From assembly GCA_021770755.1 (NCBI GenBank), contig JAETQI010000009.1:1-64000 (forward strand): a stretch of DNA of 64,000 nt, written 5' to 3'. Of the stretch, positions 16,439 through 25,689 are shown piece after piece (the stretch's first letter is position 1; every line of letters starts with the position of its first letter). The DNA is from Lachnospiraceae bacterium. GTDB taxonomy: Bacteria > Bacillota > Clostridia > Lachnospirales > Lachnospiraceae. The translations under genes were made by a program, and so were the position numbers. Under the pieces are notes generated by a model that did no database searches, was not told the origin of the DNA, and saw nothing but the letters and a program-made list of their open reading frames with translations.

Positions 16439-19400
16439 ATGAAATCCATGATGAGAAGAACGACATTGCGGGAAATCTGGCAGAGCCTTGGGCGTTATCT
16501 TGCCATCTTTGCGATCGTGGCGATGGGAGTCGGGTTTTTTGCGGGGCTTAAGATCACAAGACCGGTCATGGTGGAGTCTGCCAACGCGTATCTGGGGGAA
16601 AAACAGCTATATGATTACCGGCTTTTGTCCACGCTCGGGTTCGAGGAGGAGGATGTGGCGGCGCTGGCGGCAAAGGATGATGTCCGCGCTGTGGAGGGCG
16701 CGGTGGACGCGGATATCCTCTATGTGAACGAGGAGGGAAATGAGGATGTCATCAGGGCGCATTCCCTGATGAAAAGTATTAACAAACTGGAGATCGTGGC
16801 GGGGCGTCTGCCGCAGGACGATACGGAATGTGTAGTCGATGCGGTCTTATACGACGAGAGTGCCATAGGAAGCAGCATTATTTTATCTGAAAATAACGAT
16901 CAGGAGGATCTGGACAAATTTGCGCATGACCGGTACACGATCGTCGGCGTCGCGCAGGCGTCTGCCTATATCCAGTTCGAGCGCGGGACGACTTCCCTTG
17001 GAAATGGCAGGATCAGCGGTTTTATGTATCTGATGCCCGAGGGTTTTGCGACAGATTATTTTACGGAGATCTACGTGAAATTCGACCAGGATCACCCGAT
17101 CTATTCTGAGGAATATGACCATTACATGAATGAGAGAGAGAAGCTGTGGGAGGACTACTGCAGGGCGCAGGGGGAACGCAGGTATCAGGCGGTCGTCGCG
17201 GAGGCGGAGAGCGAGCTTGCCGATGCGGAGGCAGAGCTTGCCGATGAGCGGGCGGACGCGGAGGCGGAGCTTGCCGATGCGAGAAAGGAGCTTTTGGATG
17301 CGGAGGCGGAACTTGCCGACGGGCAGGAGCAATTGAGGGACGGCGAGGACGAGATCGCGGACAACCGTGCTGTGATAGACAGTCGTGCGCGGGAGCTTGC
17401 CGATGCAGGGCGCGCGCTGGACGAACAGCGCGCAGAGCTTGCGGCAGCGATCGAGCAGGCAGATGCAGTGCCTATTGAGTATCTGGACGAGGCGGCACTG
17501 CTGCAGTATCAGGTTTCGATGCAGCAGTTTGAGGCAGCGGCGGCACAGCTTGACGAGGCGGAGAGACAGCTTGCGGACGGCGAGGCACAGCTTGCGCGCG
17601 GGCGCAGGGAGCTTGCCGATGCGGAGGCGGAGATCGCGGAGAACCGGCAGAAGCTGCTGGACGCGGAGGCGGAGATCGCGGACGGCTGGGCGGAGTACAA
17701 TGATGCCTGCGCGGAGTTTGAGGACGAGATCGCCGATGCAGAGCGGGAGATCGCGGAGGCGAAGGCGGATATCGCCGCGATCGAAACGCCGGACACGTAC
17801 GTCCTTGACCGGGATACCAATATCGGCTATGCCTGTTTTGAGAACGACTCCAGCATTGTGGAGGGGCTTGCCAATGTTTTTCCCGTATTTTTCTTTCTGG
17901 TGGCGGCGCTGGTCTGTATGACGACCATGAACCGCATGGTGGAGGAGCAGCGCACGCAGATCGGCGTGCTCAAAGCGCTTGGCTACGGCGAGGCGACGAT
18001 CATGGGCAAGTATCTGTTTTATTCGGGAAGCGCCGCGCTGACAGGGTGCATCGCGGGATATTTTCTGGGAATCCATCTGTTTCCGTATGTGATCTGGCAG
18101 GCGTACGGTATGATGTACGAGATGGGGGACATCGTGTTTGTATCCGACGCCGTGACGGCGCTGCTGTGCCTAGCGTGCGCGCTGCTGTGCTCCATGGGGA
18201 CGACATGGTTTTCCTGCCGCCGCGAGCTGCGGGAGGTGGCAGCGGATCTGATGCGCCCCAAGACGCCGCGAGCCGGGAAGCGCGTCTTTCTGGAACGGGT
18301 GCCTTTTGTCTGGAACCGTTTAAAGTTTCTGCATAAAGTGTCCGTGAGAAACATTATCCGATATAAGAGGCGCTTTCTCATGATGGTGATCGGTATCAGC
18401 GGATGCACGGCGCTGCTGGTGACAGGGTTTGGCGTCAGGGATTCTGTCACGGACATTGCGGACCAGCAGTTTATGGAGATCCAGACATACCAGATCGGCG
18501 TCACCTTAAAGAACGGCGTGCAGGGCGCGGGATCCGCTTCCCTGGACGGGATCAGGGAAGCGCTTGCGGCGTATGGCGGAACCTGCATCGCTTCATTGGA
18601 GACAACAATGGACATGGAGACGGCGGACGGTGTGAAAGCGGTGAATCTGATCGTTGTGGAGGACCCAGTACAATTAAGCGGCTATATCGATCTGCACACG
18701 CCTGCGGGGGAGGCACTCGCGTATCCGCAGGACGGCGAGGCGGTCATCTGTGAGAAGCTGTCGGAGCGGTACCGCATTAGGATTGGCGACACGATCCATC
18801 TGGTTGACGAGGACCGCAGGGAGATCGAGGCAGTCGTGAGCGGCATCTGCGAGAATTATATTTACAATTATGTATATCTGAATGCCGGGACATATGAGAA
18901 AGCACTCGGTGACCTGTCCTACAAAAATCTCTATGTTGATCTGGCAGAGGAGGCGGATGTCCACGCGGCGGGCGCGGCGCTGATGAAGGCGGACAACGTG
19001 ACGGCAGTCTCCGTCAATGCGGATATGCTGACACGCTTTTCGAGCATGATGGGCAGTATGGATTACATCGTGTTTGTCATCATCGCATGCGCGGCGGCGC
19101 TTGCGTTCATCGTGCTCTACAACCTGAACAACATCAACATCACGGAGCGGATCCGCGAGATCGCGACGATCAAGGTGCTGGGATTCTACAAAAACGAGAC
19201 GGCCTCCTATGTGTTTCGCGAGAATACAGTGCTGACAGCGATCGGCTGCGCGGCGGGGCTCCTCCTTGGCAAAGCGCTGCACCTGTATGTGATGCACAAG
19301 GTTGACATCGACCTCATGTCCTTCGATATCCATATCAGGGCGGTGAGTTATCTGTTGAGCGTTTGCCTGACATTTGTGTTTACATGGGTGGTCAACCGGA

Positions 19401-19459
19401 TCATGTCCGTGAAGCTTGACACGATCAATATGGCGGAATCGCTAAAGTCGGTGGATTGA
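16439..19459 (+). CDS. FtsX-like ABC permease with a long extracytoplasmic coiled coil
   Basis: 1006 residues. An N-terminal membrane helix (YLAIFAIVAMGVGFFAGL) is followed by a large outside domain. From about residue 235 to 450 this contains a striking heptad-rich stretch of repeated DAEAELAD/AEIAD units, a long coiled coil. Three further helices form the first FtsX core (about 485-610). A second periplasmic-type domain and a second three-helix FtsX core (about 870-1000) complete the MacB-like duplicated layout. ATG 16439 has AGGTGA upstream; an overlapping ATG at 16424 has none. With the ATPase it likely exports or senses a cell-wall-active compound or drives a wall process. The substrate is unknown. 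Confidence 0.85.
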   Translation: MKSMMRRTTLREIWQSLGRYLAIFAIVAMGVGFFAGLKITRPVMVESANAYLGEKQLYDYRLLSTLGFEEEDVAALAAKDDVRAVEGAVDADILYVNEEGNEDVIRAHSLMKSINKLEIVAGRLPQDDTECVVDAVLYDESAIGSSIILSENNDQEDLDKFAHDRYTIVGVAQASAYIQFERGTTSLGNGRISGFMYLMPEGFATDYFTEIYVKFDQDHPIYSEEYDHYMNEREKLWEDYCRAQGERRYQAVVAEAESELADAEAELADERADAEAELADARKELLDAEAELADGQEQLRDGEDEIADNRAVIDSRARELADAGRALDEQRAELAAAIEQADAVPIEYLDEAALLQYQVSMQQFEAAAAQLDEAERQLADGEAQLARGRRELADAEAEIAENRQKLLDAEAEIADGWAEYNDACAEFEDEIADAEREIAEAKADIAAIETPDTYVLDRDTNIGYACFENDSSIVEGLANVFPVFFFLVAALVCMTTMNRMVEEQRTQIGVLKALGYGEATIMGKYLFYSGSAALTGCIAGYFLGIHLFPYVIWQAYGMMYEMGDIVFVSDAVTALLCLACALLCSMGTTWFSCRRELREVAADLMRPKTPRAGKRVFLERVPFVWNRLKFLHKVSVRNIIRYKRRFLMMVIGISGCTALLVTGFGVRDSVTDIADQQFMEIQTYQIGVTLKNGVQGAGSASLDGIREALAAYGGTCIASLETTMDMETADGVKAVNLIVVEDPVQLSGYIDLHTPAGEALAYPQDGEAVICEKLSERYRIRIGDTIHLVDEDRREIEAVVSGICENYIYNYVYLNAGTYEKALGDLSYKNLYVDLAEEADVHAAGAALMKADNVTAVSVNADMLTRFSSMMGSMDYIVFVIIACAAALAFIVLYNLNNINITERIREIATIKVLGFYKNETASYVFRENTVLTAIGCAAGLLLGKALHLYVMHKVDIDLMSFDIHIRAVSYLLSVCLTFVFTWVVNRIMSVKLDTINMAESLKSVD

Positions 19460-19491
19460 ATGAAGTATATATATAAAATCAGGAGGAAAAT

Positions 19492-21279
19492 ATGAAAGTA
19501 TTATGTTACACAAGACAACCAAAGGATGATATGATCTACGGCAGGCGCATGGCTTACAGTATGCATCTTGCCGTCTGGGACGCCGCAGAGGAACGGTTCC
19601 AGCCGCTGCATCACAATGAGGGGATTCTCTACGCAAAAGCGGTGCAGAATGCACAGGACGGCACACTGGATGCCAGAACCCTGACAGCGCCATGGCTGTT
19701 TGCGCTGGAAAAAGGCGGGTTTGGTGTGGCAGCCGTCCGCACGAACGCTGACGGGGAGCCGGATCCGGAGAGCGAAGGGTGCGTTCTCTTTTTTACAAGC
19801 AGTGATCTGGTTCATTATGAGGAAGCGGGGCTCTGCAGGCTGGAGGAGAAGGGATATATCGCGGAGGTGCGCTGCAGGTACGATGAGGAGACGCACCAGT
19901 ACCGCATCTGCTGGCGGGATGATAAGGCGCAGTGGATGGAGGGAACCTGCACGGTCGGCGGGGAGATGAAGCTGTGCCCGGACTCCGTGCGCGCGTGTGA
20001 GGTTCCGGGAGTCCGGTCAGAGCCTTTGGATGAGCGGTCGACGGAATCAATCGAAGGGATCATTACGGGCAATCAGATCGAGATCCCGGAGGCGTGCGGG
20101 GCGTATCTGTTGAAGAAGCTGACAGTTCCTGTCTGCGTCGGCATGACTCTCTCAGGCGCGGAGACGGTCACAGGGGCAGCCGATCTGGAAAACGTGAGAG
20201 CGGTGGCATCCTACAGTGACGGCACAACAGTGGAGCGCGGGATCGACTGGGATGATACGGACGGGGATGTCATCCGGGGCAGGGTGCGGCAGGAGTCCAT
20301 TCCGGCGCCGATCGCAGAGAACAGGGCAGATCCTGTCTGTATGTACAGGGATGGGAAATATTATTTTATCGCGACAAATGATGCGGACGGCAACCGTACT
20401 TTATATATGCGGTGTGCGGATACCCTTGGGGGGATCGCTGCGGCGGAGGAGGTGCTCTTTTTGGATACCAATATGTATCCTGGCATCGGAGGACTTCTCT
20501 GGGCGCCGGAGTTTCATGAGATCGGCGGGAAGCTCTACGTCTTTCACGCTGCGACTTCCGGGGAGTTTTTCTGTGAGGAGAGCCGTGTCCGCGTGCTGAG
20601 GGACGGAGGGGATCCCATGTGCAGGGAGGACTGGTCGGAGCCGGTCATGGTGGTCAAAAAGGACGGTTCGCCCCTGTGCGAAGAGGGAAAGGTCATCTCG
20701 CTGGACATGACCGTCTTCTCATACGGGGAAAAGACGTATGCCATGTGGTCGCAGCGCCAGTTCCTGCCGGTGGATCAGGGGGCGTGGCTCTACCTCGCAC
20801 AGATCGATGAGAAGGAACCGTGGCGGCTTGTCAGCGATCCTGTCTGTATCGCCACGCCAGAGTATAGCTGGGAGAACAACCATACGTATGTGGTGGAGGG
20901 ACCCTATGCGCTGGAGCGGGATGGCCAGTTGATGGTCACTTACGCGGCGGCGGCAGTGGATGCGACATACACGGTCGGGCTGTTGAAGCCTGTGATGGGG
21001 AGTGATATTCTGGATCCTGCCAACTGGCGCAAGAACAATTATCCGCTCATGTCGTCCAACTCGGCAAAAGGGCAGTACGGCACCGGACACAATTCGTATC
21101 TGACAGATCCCGACGGTCTGGTCTGGAACTTTTACCACATGCGCTGCGGTGTGGACGGTCCGCGGTCGGCGGCAGCCCGCCGGGTTCATTTCGATATCGA
21201 CAACGAACCCATGCTCGATGTGACACAGGAGTATGATCTGCCGCAGCAGTACAGAGACGTGGAGATCCGGATATCCTAG
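19492..21279 (+). CDS. Glycoside hydrolase family 43-like protein with N-terminal accessory domain
   Basis: 595 residues and no signal peptide, so cytoplasmic. The C-terminal 320 residues form a GH43 five-bladed propeller. The catalytic base is in ENRADPVCMY, the WAPEFHEIGGKLYVF blade carries the pKa-tuning region, and the general acid Glu is probably in VVEGPYAL. TGHNSYLTDPDG is a typical later blade. The N-terminal 270 residues look like a second, degenerate propeller or a sugar-binding part followed by a beta domain. Expected activity is alpha-L-arabinofuranosidase or beta-xylosidase. AGGAGG lies upstream, 32 nt after the permease gene, so it may share that transcript. Confidence 0.75.
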   Translation: MKVLCYTRQPKDDMIYGRRMAYSMHLAVWDAAEERFQPLHHNEGILYAKAVQNAQDGTLDARTLTAPWLFALEKGGFGVAAVRTNADGEPDPESEGCVLFFTSSDLVHYEEAGLCRLEEKGYIAEVRCRYDEETHQYRICWRDDKAQWMEGTCTVGGEMKLCPDSVRACEVPGVRSEPLDERSTESIEGIITGNQIEIPEACGAYLLKKLTVPVCVGMTLSGAETVTGAADLENVRAVASYSDGTTVERGIDWDDTDGDVIRGRVRQESIPAPIAENRADPVCMYRDGKYYFIATNDADGNRTLYMRCADTLGGIAAAEEVLFLDTNMYPGIGGLLWAPEFHEIGGKLYVFHAATSGEFFCEESRVRVLRDGGDPMCREDWSEPVMVVKKDGSPLCEEGKVISLDMTVFSYGEKTYAMWSQRQFLPVDQGAWLYLAQIDEKEPWRLVSDPVCIATPEYSWENNHTYVVEGPYALERDGQLMVTYAAAAVDATYTVGLLKPVMGSDILDPANWRKNNYPLMSSNSAKGQYGTGHNSYLTDPDGLVWNFYHMRCGVDGPRSAAARRVHFDIDNEPMLDVTQEYDLPQQYRDVEIRIS

Positions 21280-21314
21280 AGCGTGTTTGAGCGTGTTCGA
21301 GATCCCGGAAACGG

Positions 21315-21343
21315 TTGACGAACCAGCAAATTTTTTATATAAT
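21315..21343 (+). promoter_or_regulatory. Promoter for ispE-gntR
   Basis: TTGACG (21315-21320), a 17-nt spacer and a consensus TATAAT (21338-21343) lie 41 nt upstream of the ispE start. Confidence 0.75.
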
Positions 21344-21384
21344 ATAAAAAATTGTACGCAAAAAAATACAAAAAGGGGAAACGG

Positions 21385-22272
21385 ATGGAAAAACTAAAAT
21401 ACAAGGCAAGGGCGAAGATCAATCTGGCGCTCGACGTGTGCCGGCGTCTGGAAAACGGATATCATGAAGTCCGGATGGTCATGCAGACGGTTGACCTGTA
21501 TGATGAACTGGAATTTCAGAGGAGAGAAGACCCGGATATCATACTGTCCGTCAACAGCAGGGATTATCTGGGCGATCTGGAGAACAACCTGATCTTTCGC
21601 GCGGCAAAACTCATGAAGCAGCGCTACAACATACAGCAGGGTGTGGAGATCAGACTCAAAAAAAATATCCCGGTAGCGGCAGGTATGGCGGGGGGGAGTA
21701 CGGATGCCGCCGCCACGATGCTTGCCATGAACGAGATGTATGATCTGGGACTCACCAGAGAACAACTGATGGAGCAGGCAGTGAGTCTGGGCGCCGATAT
21801 TCCTTTCTGCATTATGGGAGGAACCGCTCTTGCGGAGGGGATCGGGGAGAAGCTCTCGCAGCTTCCGGCACCGCCCGGCGCCTCCCTTCTGATCGTCAAA
21901 CCGCCGATCATGGTGCCCACGAAGTGGGTGTATGAGAGACTGCAGTTGGATCGGCTGGCGCGTCATCCGGACATCGACGGCATGATCGGGGCGCTCCAGC
22001 AGCACGATCTGAAAGGGATCGCGCTCCGCATGGAAAATGTGATGGAGAGCGTGACGGAGAGCGAATACCCTGTCATCACGGATATCAAGAAGATGATGAA
22101 GGGAAACGGTGCGATGAACGCACTGATGAGCGGTAGCGGTCCAAGTATTTTTGGCGTCTATCTGGAGGAGGCCGCCGCGCGGGCAGCGGCAGTCTATATC
22201 GACCAGACACTCCGGACAAGGGGGATCAACGCACAGGTAAATGTAACTGGATTTTACAACATGGATTCGTGA
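21385..22272 (+). CDS. ispE: 4-diphosphocytidyl-2-C-methyl-D-erythritol kinase
   Basis: 295 residues, the normal IspE size. It is a GHMP kinase: an N-terminal KARAKINLALDV with the conserved Lys, the glycine-rich ATP loop PVAAGMAGGSTDAAA, and a C-terminal MSGSGPSIFGVY motif. It phosphorylates CDP-methylerythritol in the MEP pathway for isoprenoid precursors. ATG 21385 follows AAAAAGGGGAAA. A GntR regulator gene follows after 13 nt, an arrangement seen in several Lachnospiraceae. Confidence 0.92.
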   Translation: MEKLKYKARAKINLALDVCRRLENGYHEVRMVMQTVDLYDELEFQRREDPDIILSVNSRDYLGDLENNLIFRAAKLMKQRYNIQQGVEIRLKKNIPVAAGMAGGSTDAAATMLAMNEMYDLGLTREQLMEQAVSLGADIPFCIMGGTALAEGIGEKLSQLPAPPGASLLIVKPPIMVPTKWVYERLQLDRLARHPDIDGMIGALQQHDLKGIALRMENVMESVTESEYPVITDIKKMMKGNGAMNALMSGSGPSIFGVYLEEAAARAAAVYIDQTLRTRGINAQVNVTGFYNMDS

Positions 22273-22285
22273 TGGGAGGGCAGCT

Positions 22286-22972
22286 ATGAGTATGATAAAG
22301 GACGAAGAATATTTACCGCTCAGGGATGTAGTGTTCAATACGCTGCGGCAGGAGATACTCACCGGAAAGCTCAAACCCGGAGAGCGGCTGATGGAGATCC
22401 ACCTGGCGAACAAGCTTGGCGTGAGCCGTACGCCGATTCGTGAGGCGATCAGAAAACTGGAGCTGGAAGGCCTGGTGATCATGATACCCAGGCGCGGTGC
22501 CGAGGTGGCACAGATCACGCTGAAAAGCCTGAAAGATGTCATGGAAGTGCGGCGCGCGCTGGACGTGCTTGCGATCGAGCTTGCCTGCGAGCGCATGGGG
22601 CAGGAGGATCTGGAAAGCCTTTATCAGGCATGTGAACACTTTAGGGCTGCCGTCAAGACCGGGGATACGCGGATGCTCGCAGAGGTGGATGTCGCATTTC
22701 ATGACCGGATCGTGCTGTCTACCGGAAACACCAGACTGATCCAGTTGGTCAGCAATCTGTCGGAGCAGATGTACCGTTACCGGTTCGAGTACCTCAAGGA
22801 TGCATCCTCCCACGAGATGCTGCAGCAGGAGCATCTGGAGATGTATCACAGTATTTTGAAGAAAGACAAGACTACGGCGGCGGATGTCGTGCGTAAGCAC
22901 ATCAACAATCAGGAGGAAGCCATTATCAAGCAGCTCCAGCTTGAAAAAGATGTTCGAAAAAAAAGTGTATAA
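22286..22972 (+). CDS. GntR family regulator, FCD (FadR-like) subgroup
   Basis: 228 residues. The N-terminal winged helix has VVFNTLRQEILTGKLKPGERL and LGVSRTPIREAIRKLELEGLV, the GntR signature. The C-terminal all-helical FCD domain has conserved metal-type residues in DVAFHDRIV and later HLEMYHSIL. The effector of FCD regulators is usually a small organic acid; here it cannot be told. It is co-transcribed with ispE. Whether it regulates that gene or something distant is unknown. Confidence 0.88.
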   Translation: MSMIKDEEYLPLRDVVFNTLRQEILTGKLKPGERLMEIHLANKLGVSRTPIREAIRKLELEGLVIMIPRRGAEVAQITLKSLKDVMEVRRALDVLAIELACERMGQEDLESLYQACEHFRAAVKTGDTRMLAEVDVAFHDRIVLSTGNTRLIQLVSNLSEQMYRYRFEYLKDASSHEMLQQEHLEMYHSILKKDKTTAADVVRKHINNQEEAIIKQLQLEKDVRKKSV

Positions 22973-22982
22973 ACATTTGATT

Positions 22983-23040
22983 TATGTCCATACTTACGAA
23001 TAGAAAAGAATTGCTGCAGGAAGCGGGAGGTATGGACATA
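22983..23040 (+). promoter_or_regulatory. Inverted repeat enclosing a ribosome binding site
   Basis: TATGTCCATAC (22983-22993) and its exact reverse complement (23030-23040) flank the GGGAGG ribosome site of the next gene. The right arm ends on the A of its ATG. In mRNA the start region would sit in a hairpin. It could equally be a DNA operator. Confidence 0.5.
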
Positions 23041-23285
23041 TGTTTTTGTGGAAAAAATATCTGAAAAATGCACTGATGGCATTGGGCGTCGTTCTGTGGG
23101 TGGGCGCACTGAGCCCCGAGATCTTCGTCAGGACGGGACTTGGCTGCATCCTTGACGAAAACGGCGAGGAGCTAACGGCGGACGATGCAAAGGAATTTAT
23201 GGAATCCTATTTTTATGGAAATGCGGATGGGAATGCCACAGTGGAGATACAATATAAGTTTGCGTTGTCGGAGCTTTTTCGATAG
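23040..23285 (+). CDS. Small membrane-anchored hypothetical protein
   Basis: 81 residues with one likely membrane helix near the N-terminus (ALMALGVVLWVGALSPEIF) and a polar tail rich in Asp and Glu. No family is recognised. The start is supported by GGGAGG 7 nt upstream and lies inside an inverted repeat. The DUF1934 gene follows after 29 nt, so they probably share a transcript. Confidence 0.6.
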   Translation: MFLWKKYLKNALMALGVVLWVGALSPEIFVRTGLGCILDENGEELTADDAKEFMESYFYGNADGNATVEIQYKFALSELFR

Positions 23286-23314
23286 GGGATCCTGACTGCG
23301 CGGGAGGTGATGAC

Positions 23315-23779
23315 ATGACAAAAGAAGTGCTTGTATCGATACGCGGCCTTCAGTTTGTTGACAATGAGGTAGGGCAGTCGGCTTCGGACGAGGAGATCGA
23401 CCAGATCGAGACGATCTGTCCGGGAGAGTATTATTACCGGAATGATGCGCATTATGTGCGGTATGAGGAAATTATGGAGGATTTTCCGGAATCCATACGG
23501 AATCTGATCAAGCTGAAAGGGAAAGAGTTTTCGCTGTGGAAAAAAGGACCGGTCAATGTGCAGCTAGTGTTTTCCGAGGGGAAAAAAACCATGACAGATT
23601 ATTTTACCCCTTTTGGAAATATTCTGGTTGCGATGGACACCAGGGAAGTCCGTGTGGCGGAGCGTGAGGATTGTCTGGAGATACATATTGCCTACGGACT
23701 CGAGGCGAACTACCAGTTCATAGCGGACTGCAACATCACGATCGAGATCAGGAGCGGCGGCAGCCCGGCTGGCCAGTGA
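23315..23779 (+). CDS. DUF1934 (YwiB-like) protein
   Basis: 154 residues, soluble, built of beta strands. It starts MTKEVLVSIRGLQF and has YVRYEE, an FSLWKKGPVN region and a TDYFTPFGNI segment, as in DUF1934 proteins of Firmicutes (YwiB of Bacillus). These have a calycin-like barrel of unknown ligand. GGGAGGTGATGAC stands before the ATG. It ends 14 nt before the convergent alarmone-synthetase gene. Confidence 0.75.
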   Translation: MTKEVLVSIRGLQFVDNEVGQSASDEEIDQIETICPGEYYYRNDAHYVRYEEIMEDFPESIRNLIKLKGKEFSLWKKGPVNVQLVFSEGKKTMTDYFTPFGNILVAMDTREVRVAEREDCLEIHIAYGLEANYQFIADCNITIEIRSGGSPAGQ

Positions 23780-23793
23780 CCAGCCTGCCCCTT

Positions 23794-24546
23794 CTATTGC
23801 ATCGGCTCCTGCGGATTGTCCCTGCGGATCTCATCGAGCAGGTGTTTCATGCGCCGTTCCATCTCGGAGAGCTCCCCGGAGTAATTGCGGAATGCGTCGG
23901 TAGTCTCATCGGGTGTTTCGCCTTTGTAACAGATGCGGTGCTCCATGCTGGCCCACAGATCCATGGCGAGCGTGCGGAACTGTATTTCTACTGGATAGTA
24001 CTGCATTCCCTCAATGCGGTAGACCGGGATGCCAAGCACCATGTGGTAGCTCTTGTATCCGCTGTCTTTGGGATAGTGGATATAGTCGCTTTCTTTCAGG
24101 ATCAGCAGGTCGGTCTGCGTCTTTACGAGGGAGAGGATACTAAAGATATCCTCCACAAAATAACAGATTACGCGGATGCCTGCGATGTCTGTCAGGTTAT
24201 CTTTTGCCGTGTAGGCTGTGACAGGGAGACTTTTGCTGGAGAGTTTCTTCTCGATGCTCTTTCTGCTCTTGATGCGCGCCTGTATATTGTGGATCGGATA
24301 ATCCCTGTATTTTTTCCGATAATCCTCATTCAATCCATTCATACGGACCTCGAGCCTTGTCATGGCTTCGCGGTATGGTTCTACAAGCTGGTCGTACTCT
24401 TCCTGAGGGATACGCTCTGTTTTAGAAGGTGATATAAAAGAGAGAGCCTTTGGCGGTTCATAGATACCTTCGCTGTTCATTTCCTTCAGTATATCATTTT
24501 GAAATTCATTTTTTCTTGCAATCAAAATTTCCGCCCCCTGATGCAT
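23794..24546 (-). CDS. Small alarmone synthetase, (p)ppGpp synthetase family
   Basis: Up to 250 residues of a single RelA/SpoT synthetase domain without HD, TGS or ACT parts, as in RelP/RelQ. Recognisable are HNIQARIKSRKSIEKKL (basic substrate loop), DIAGIRVICYFVEDIF, the YPKDSGYKSYHMVLG segment with the conserved catalytic surroundings, and VEIQFRTLAMDLWASMEHR. It makes pppGpp/ppGpp from ATP and GTP/GDP. ATG 24546 is poorly spaced from any ribosome site; a TTG at 24525 with GGGGGCGG upstream is a good alternative. Up to 24807 the DNA is AT-rich with no gene. Confidence 0.88.
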   Translation of the reverse strand: MHQGAEILIARKNEFQNDILKEMNSEGIYEPPKALSFISPSKTERIPQEEYDQLVEPYREAMTRLEVRMNGLNEDYRKKYRDYPIHNIQARIKSRKSIEKKLSSKSLPVTAYTAKDNLTDIAGIRVICYFVEDIFSILSLVKTQTDLLILKESDYIHYPKDSGYKSYHMVLGIPVYRIEGMQYYPVEIQFRTLAMDLWASMEHRICYKGETPDETTDAFRNYSGELSEMERRMKHLLDEIRRDNPQEPMQ

Positions 24547-24807
24547 GCAGCTATTATTGACATGATTGAATAGACCCCTTTTGCCACTCTAATATAGTAT
24601 GCACAATCCTGCGATTGTTTCATGCAAAAAACAGATAACAGAAGAATGTGCGTGAAGCTTCTGCATGCTATATTACTTCTATATTATCAATATAGCTCAA
24701 AATTGCTGTGAAAGCAATGAGAAATGTATAAAATTAACAAAAAAATTATGAAATGGTCATACTTTTTGTTAAATATAGAAAATGTATCTTTTGTCGTTTG
24801 CCATTAA

Positions 24808-25665
24808 CTACAAAAGTTTAGGCATGATCGCATCGGCGGTGGCGGAGCGTGCCTTCGAGTAGACTTCGGGGTTGCGCTTGCAGAATACATAGAACAAACA
24901 TTCTATAATAAAGAGCTGCCCGATCTTGGCGGCGACGGATCCGGATTGCAGCGGACTTTCGTTGTAACCGCACAGAAGCGTGACATCTGCGTATTTGGTA
25001 GCGCGTGAGTTAGGGAAATGAGTGACCAGTATAACGGAAACGCGTCGTTCCACAGCGATGCGCATGATATCCTCCATGTCCTTGGTGGAGCCGGAGTAGG
25101 AGAAGAACAGGATGACATCCTTGTCCGTGGCAAGGGAGATGTTCATCACCTGCATGTGGGAGTCCTCGATGTGGACAAAGCGTGATGTCGCGATGGAGAA
25201 GCGCGCCCACGCTTCCATCGCCATGACCATGCTGCCGCCGTTTCCAAGACAAAATACCCTGTCAGCGGAGGAGATCAGATCGACTGCCCGGGAGATCTCA
25301 GTCTCATCTAACAATTCCATCGTTTCATTCAGGGAGAGCACATTGGAGTCGTAAAGCTTGTGAAAGATACTGTTGAGCGTATCTTCCGAGGTGATCGTAT
25401 CAGGGGTGTCCGAGGGATCCCCGATATCCGTCACGTATGCCGCTTTGGCGAGGGCGAGTTTCAGGTTGTTGTAGCCTGAGAGTCCCAGGCTGCGGCAGAA
25501 ACGGGTGATGGATGCCTCGGACACACCGCAGTTTTCCGCAAGACTTGAGATGGACATATATTGTGAATCATGGGCGTTGGCAAGGATATAGTCAGCCAGT
25601 TTCCGGCTGGAACGGGTGAGTGAGTGGTATTGTTCTGTGATCAGTTCCAAAATATTTCCAGTCAA
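24808..25665 (-). CDS. RpiR/MurR family regulator of the nan-nag locus
   Basis: 285 residues, TTG start at 25665 with AAGGAGATG upstream. The N-terminal HTH has SSLAENCGVSEASITRFCRSLG. The C-terminal SIS domain has RVFCLGNGGSMVMAMEAWARF, ILFFSYSGSTKDMEDIMRIA and a basic RRVSVILVTH strand. SIS domains of this family bind phosphosugars such as GlcNAc-6-P or ManNAc-6-P. It is the last gene of the nagB-nagA-ROK-rpiR operon and is the obvious candidate to bind the inverted repeats in the divergent promoter region near 28.6 kb. Confidence 0.88.
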   Translation of the reverse strand: MTGNILELITEQYHSLTRSSRKLADYILANAHDSQYMSISSLAENCGVSEASITRFCRSLGLSGYNNLKLALAKAAYVTDIGDPSDTPDTITSEDTLNSIFHKLYDSNVLSLNETMELLDETEISRAVDLISSADRVFCLGNGGSMVMAMEAWARFSIATSRFVHIEDSHMQVMNISLATDKDVILFFSYSGSTKDMEDIMRIAVERRVSVILVTHFPNSRATKYADVTLLCGYNESPLQSGSVAAKIGQLFIIECLFYVFCKRNPEVYSKARSATADAIMPKLL

Positions 25666-25689
25666 CGGATCATCTCCTTCGCAATTTTG

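Noticed and set aside
17385-17921. A 178-codon plus-strand frame inside the permease gene
   Set aside because: It is an out-of-frame reading of the repeat DNA, rich in Arg and Ser, with no ribosome site.
16883-18076. A 397-codon open frame on the minus strand opposite the FtsX-like permease
   Set aside because: It is a mirror of the regular Glu/Ala-rich coiled-coil codons on the plus strand. It has no ribosome site and its translation is Arg/Leu-rich without family features.
21394-22596. A 400-codon minus-strand frame over ispE and the GntR gene
   Set aside because: Both genes on the plus strand are clear family members; the opposite frame has a biased, unstructured composition and no start signal.
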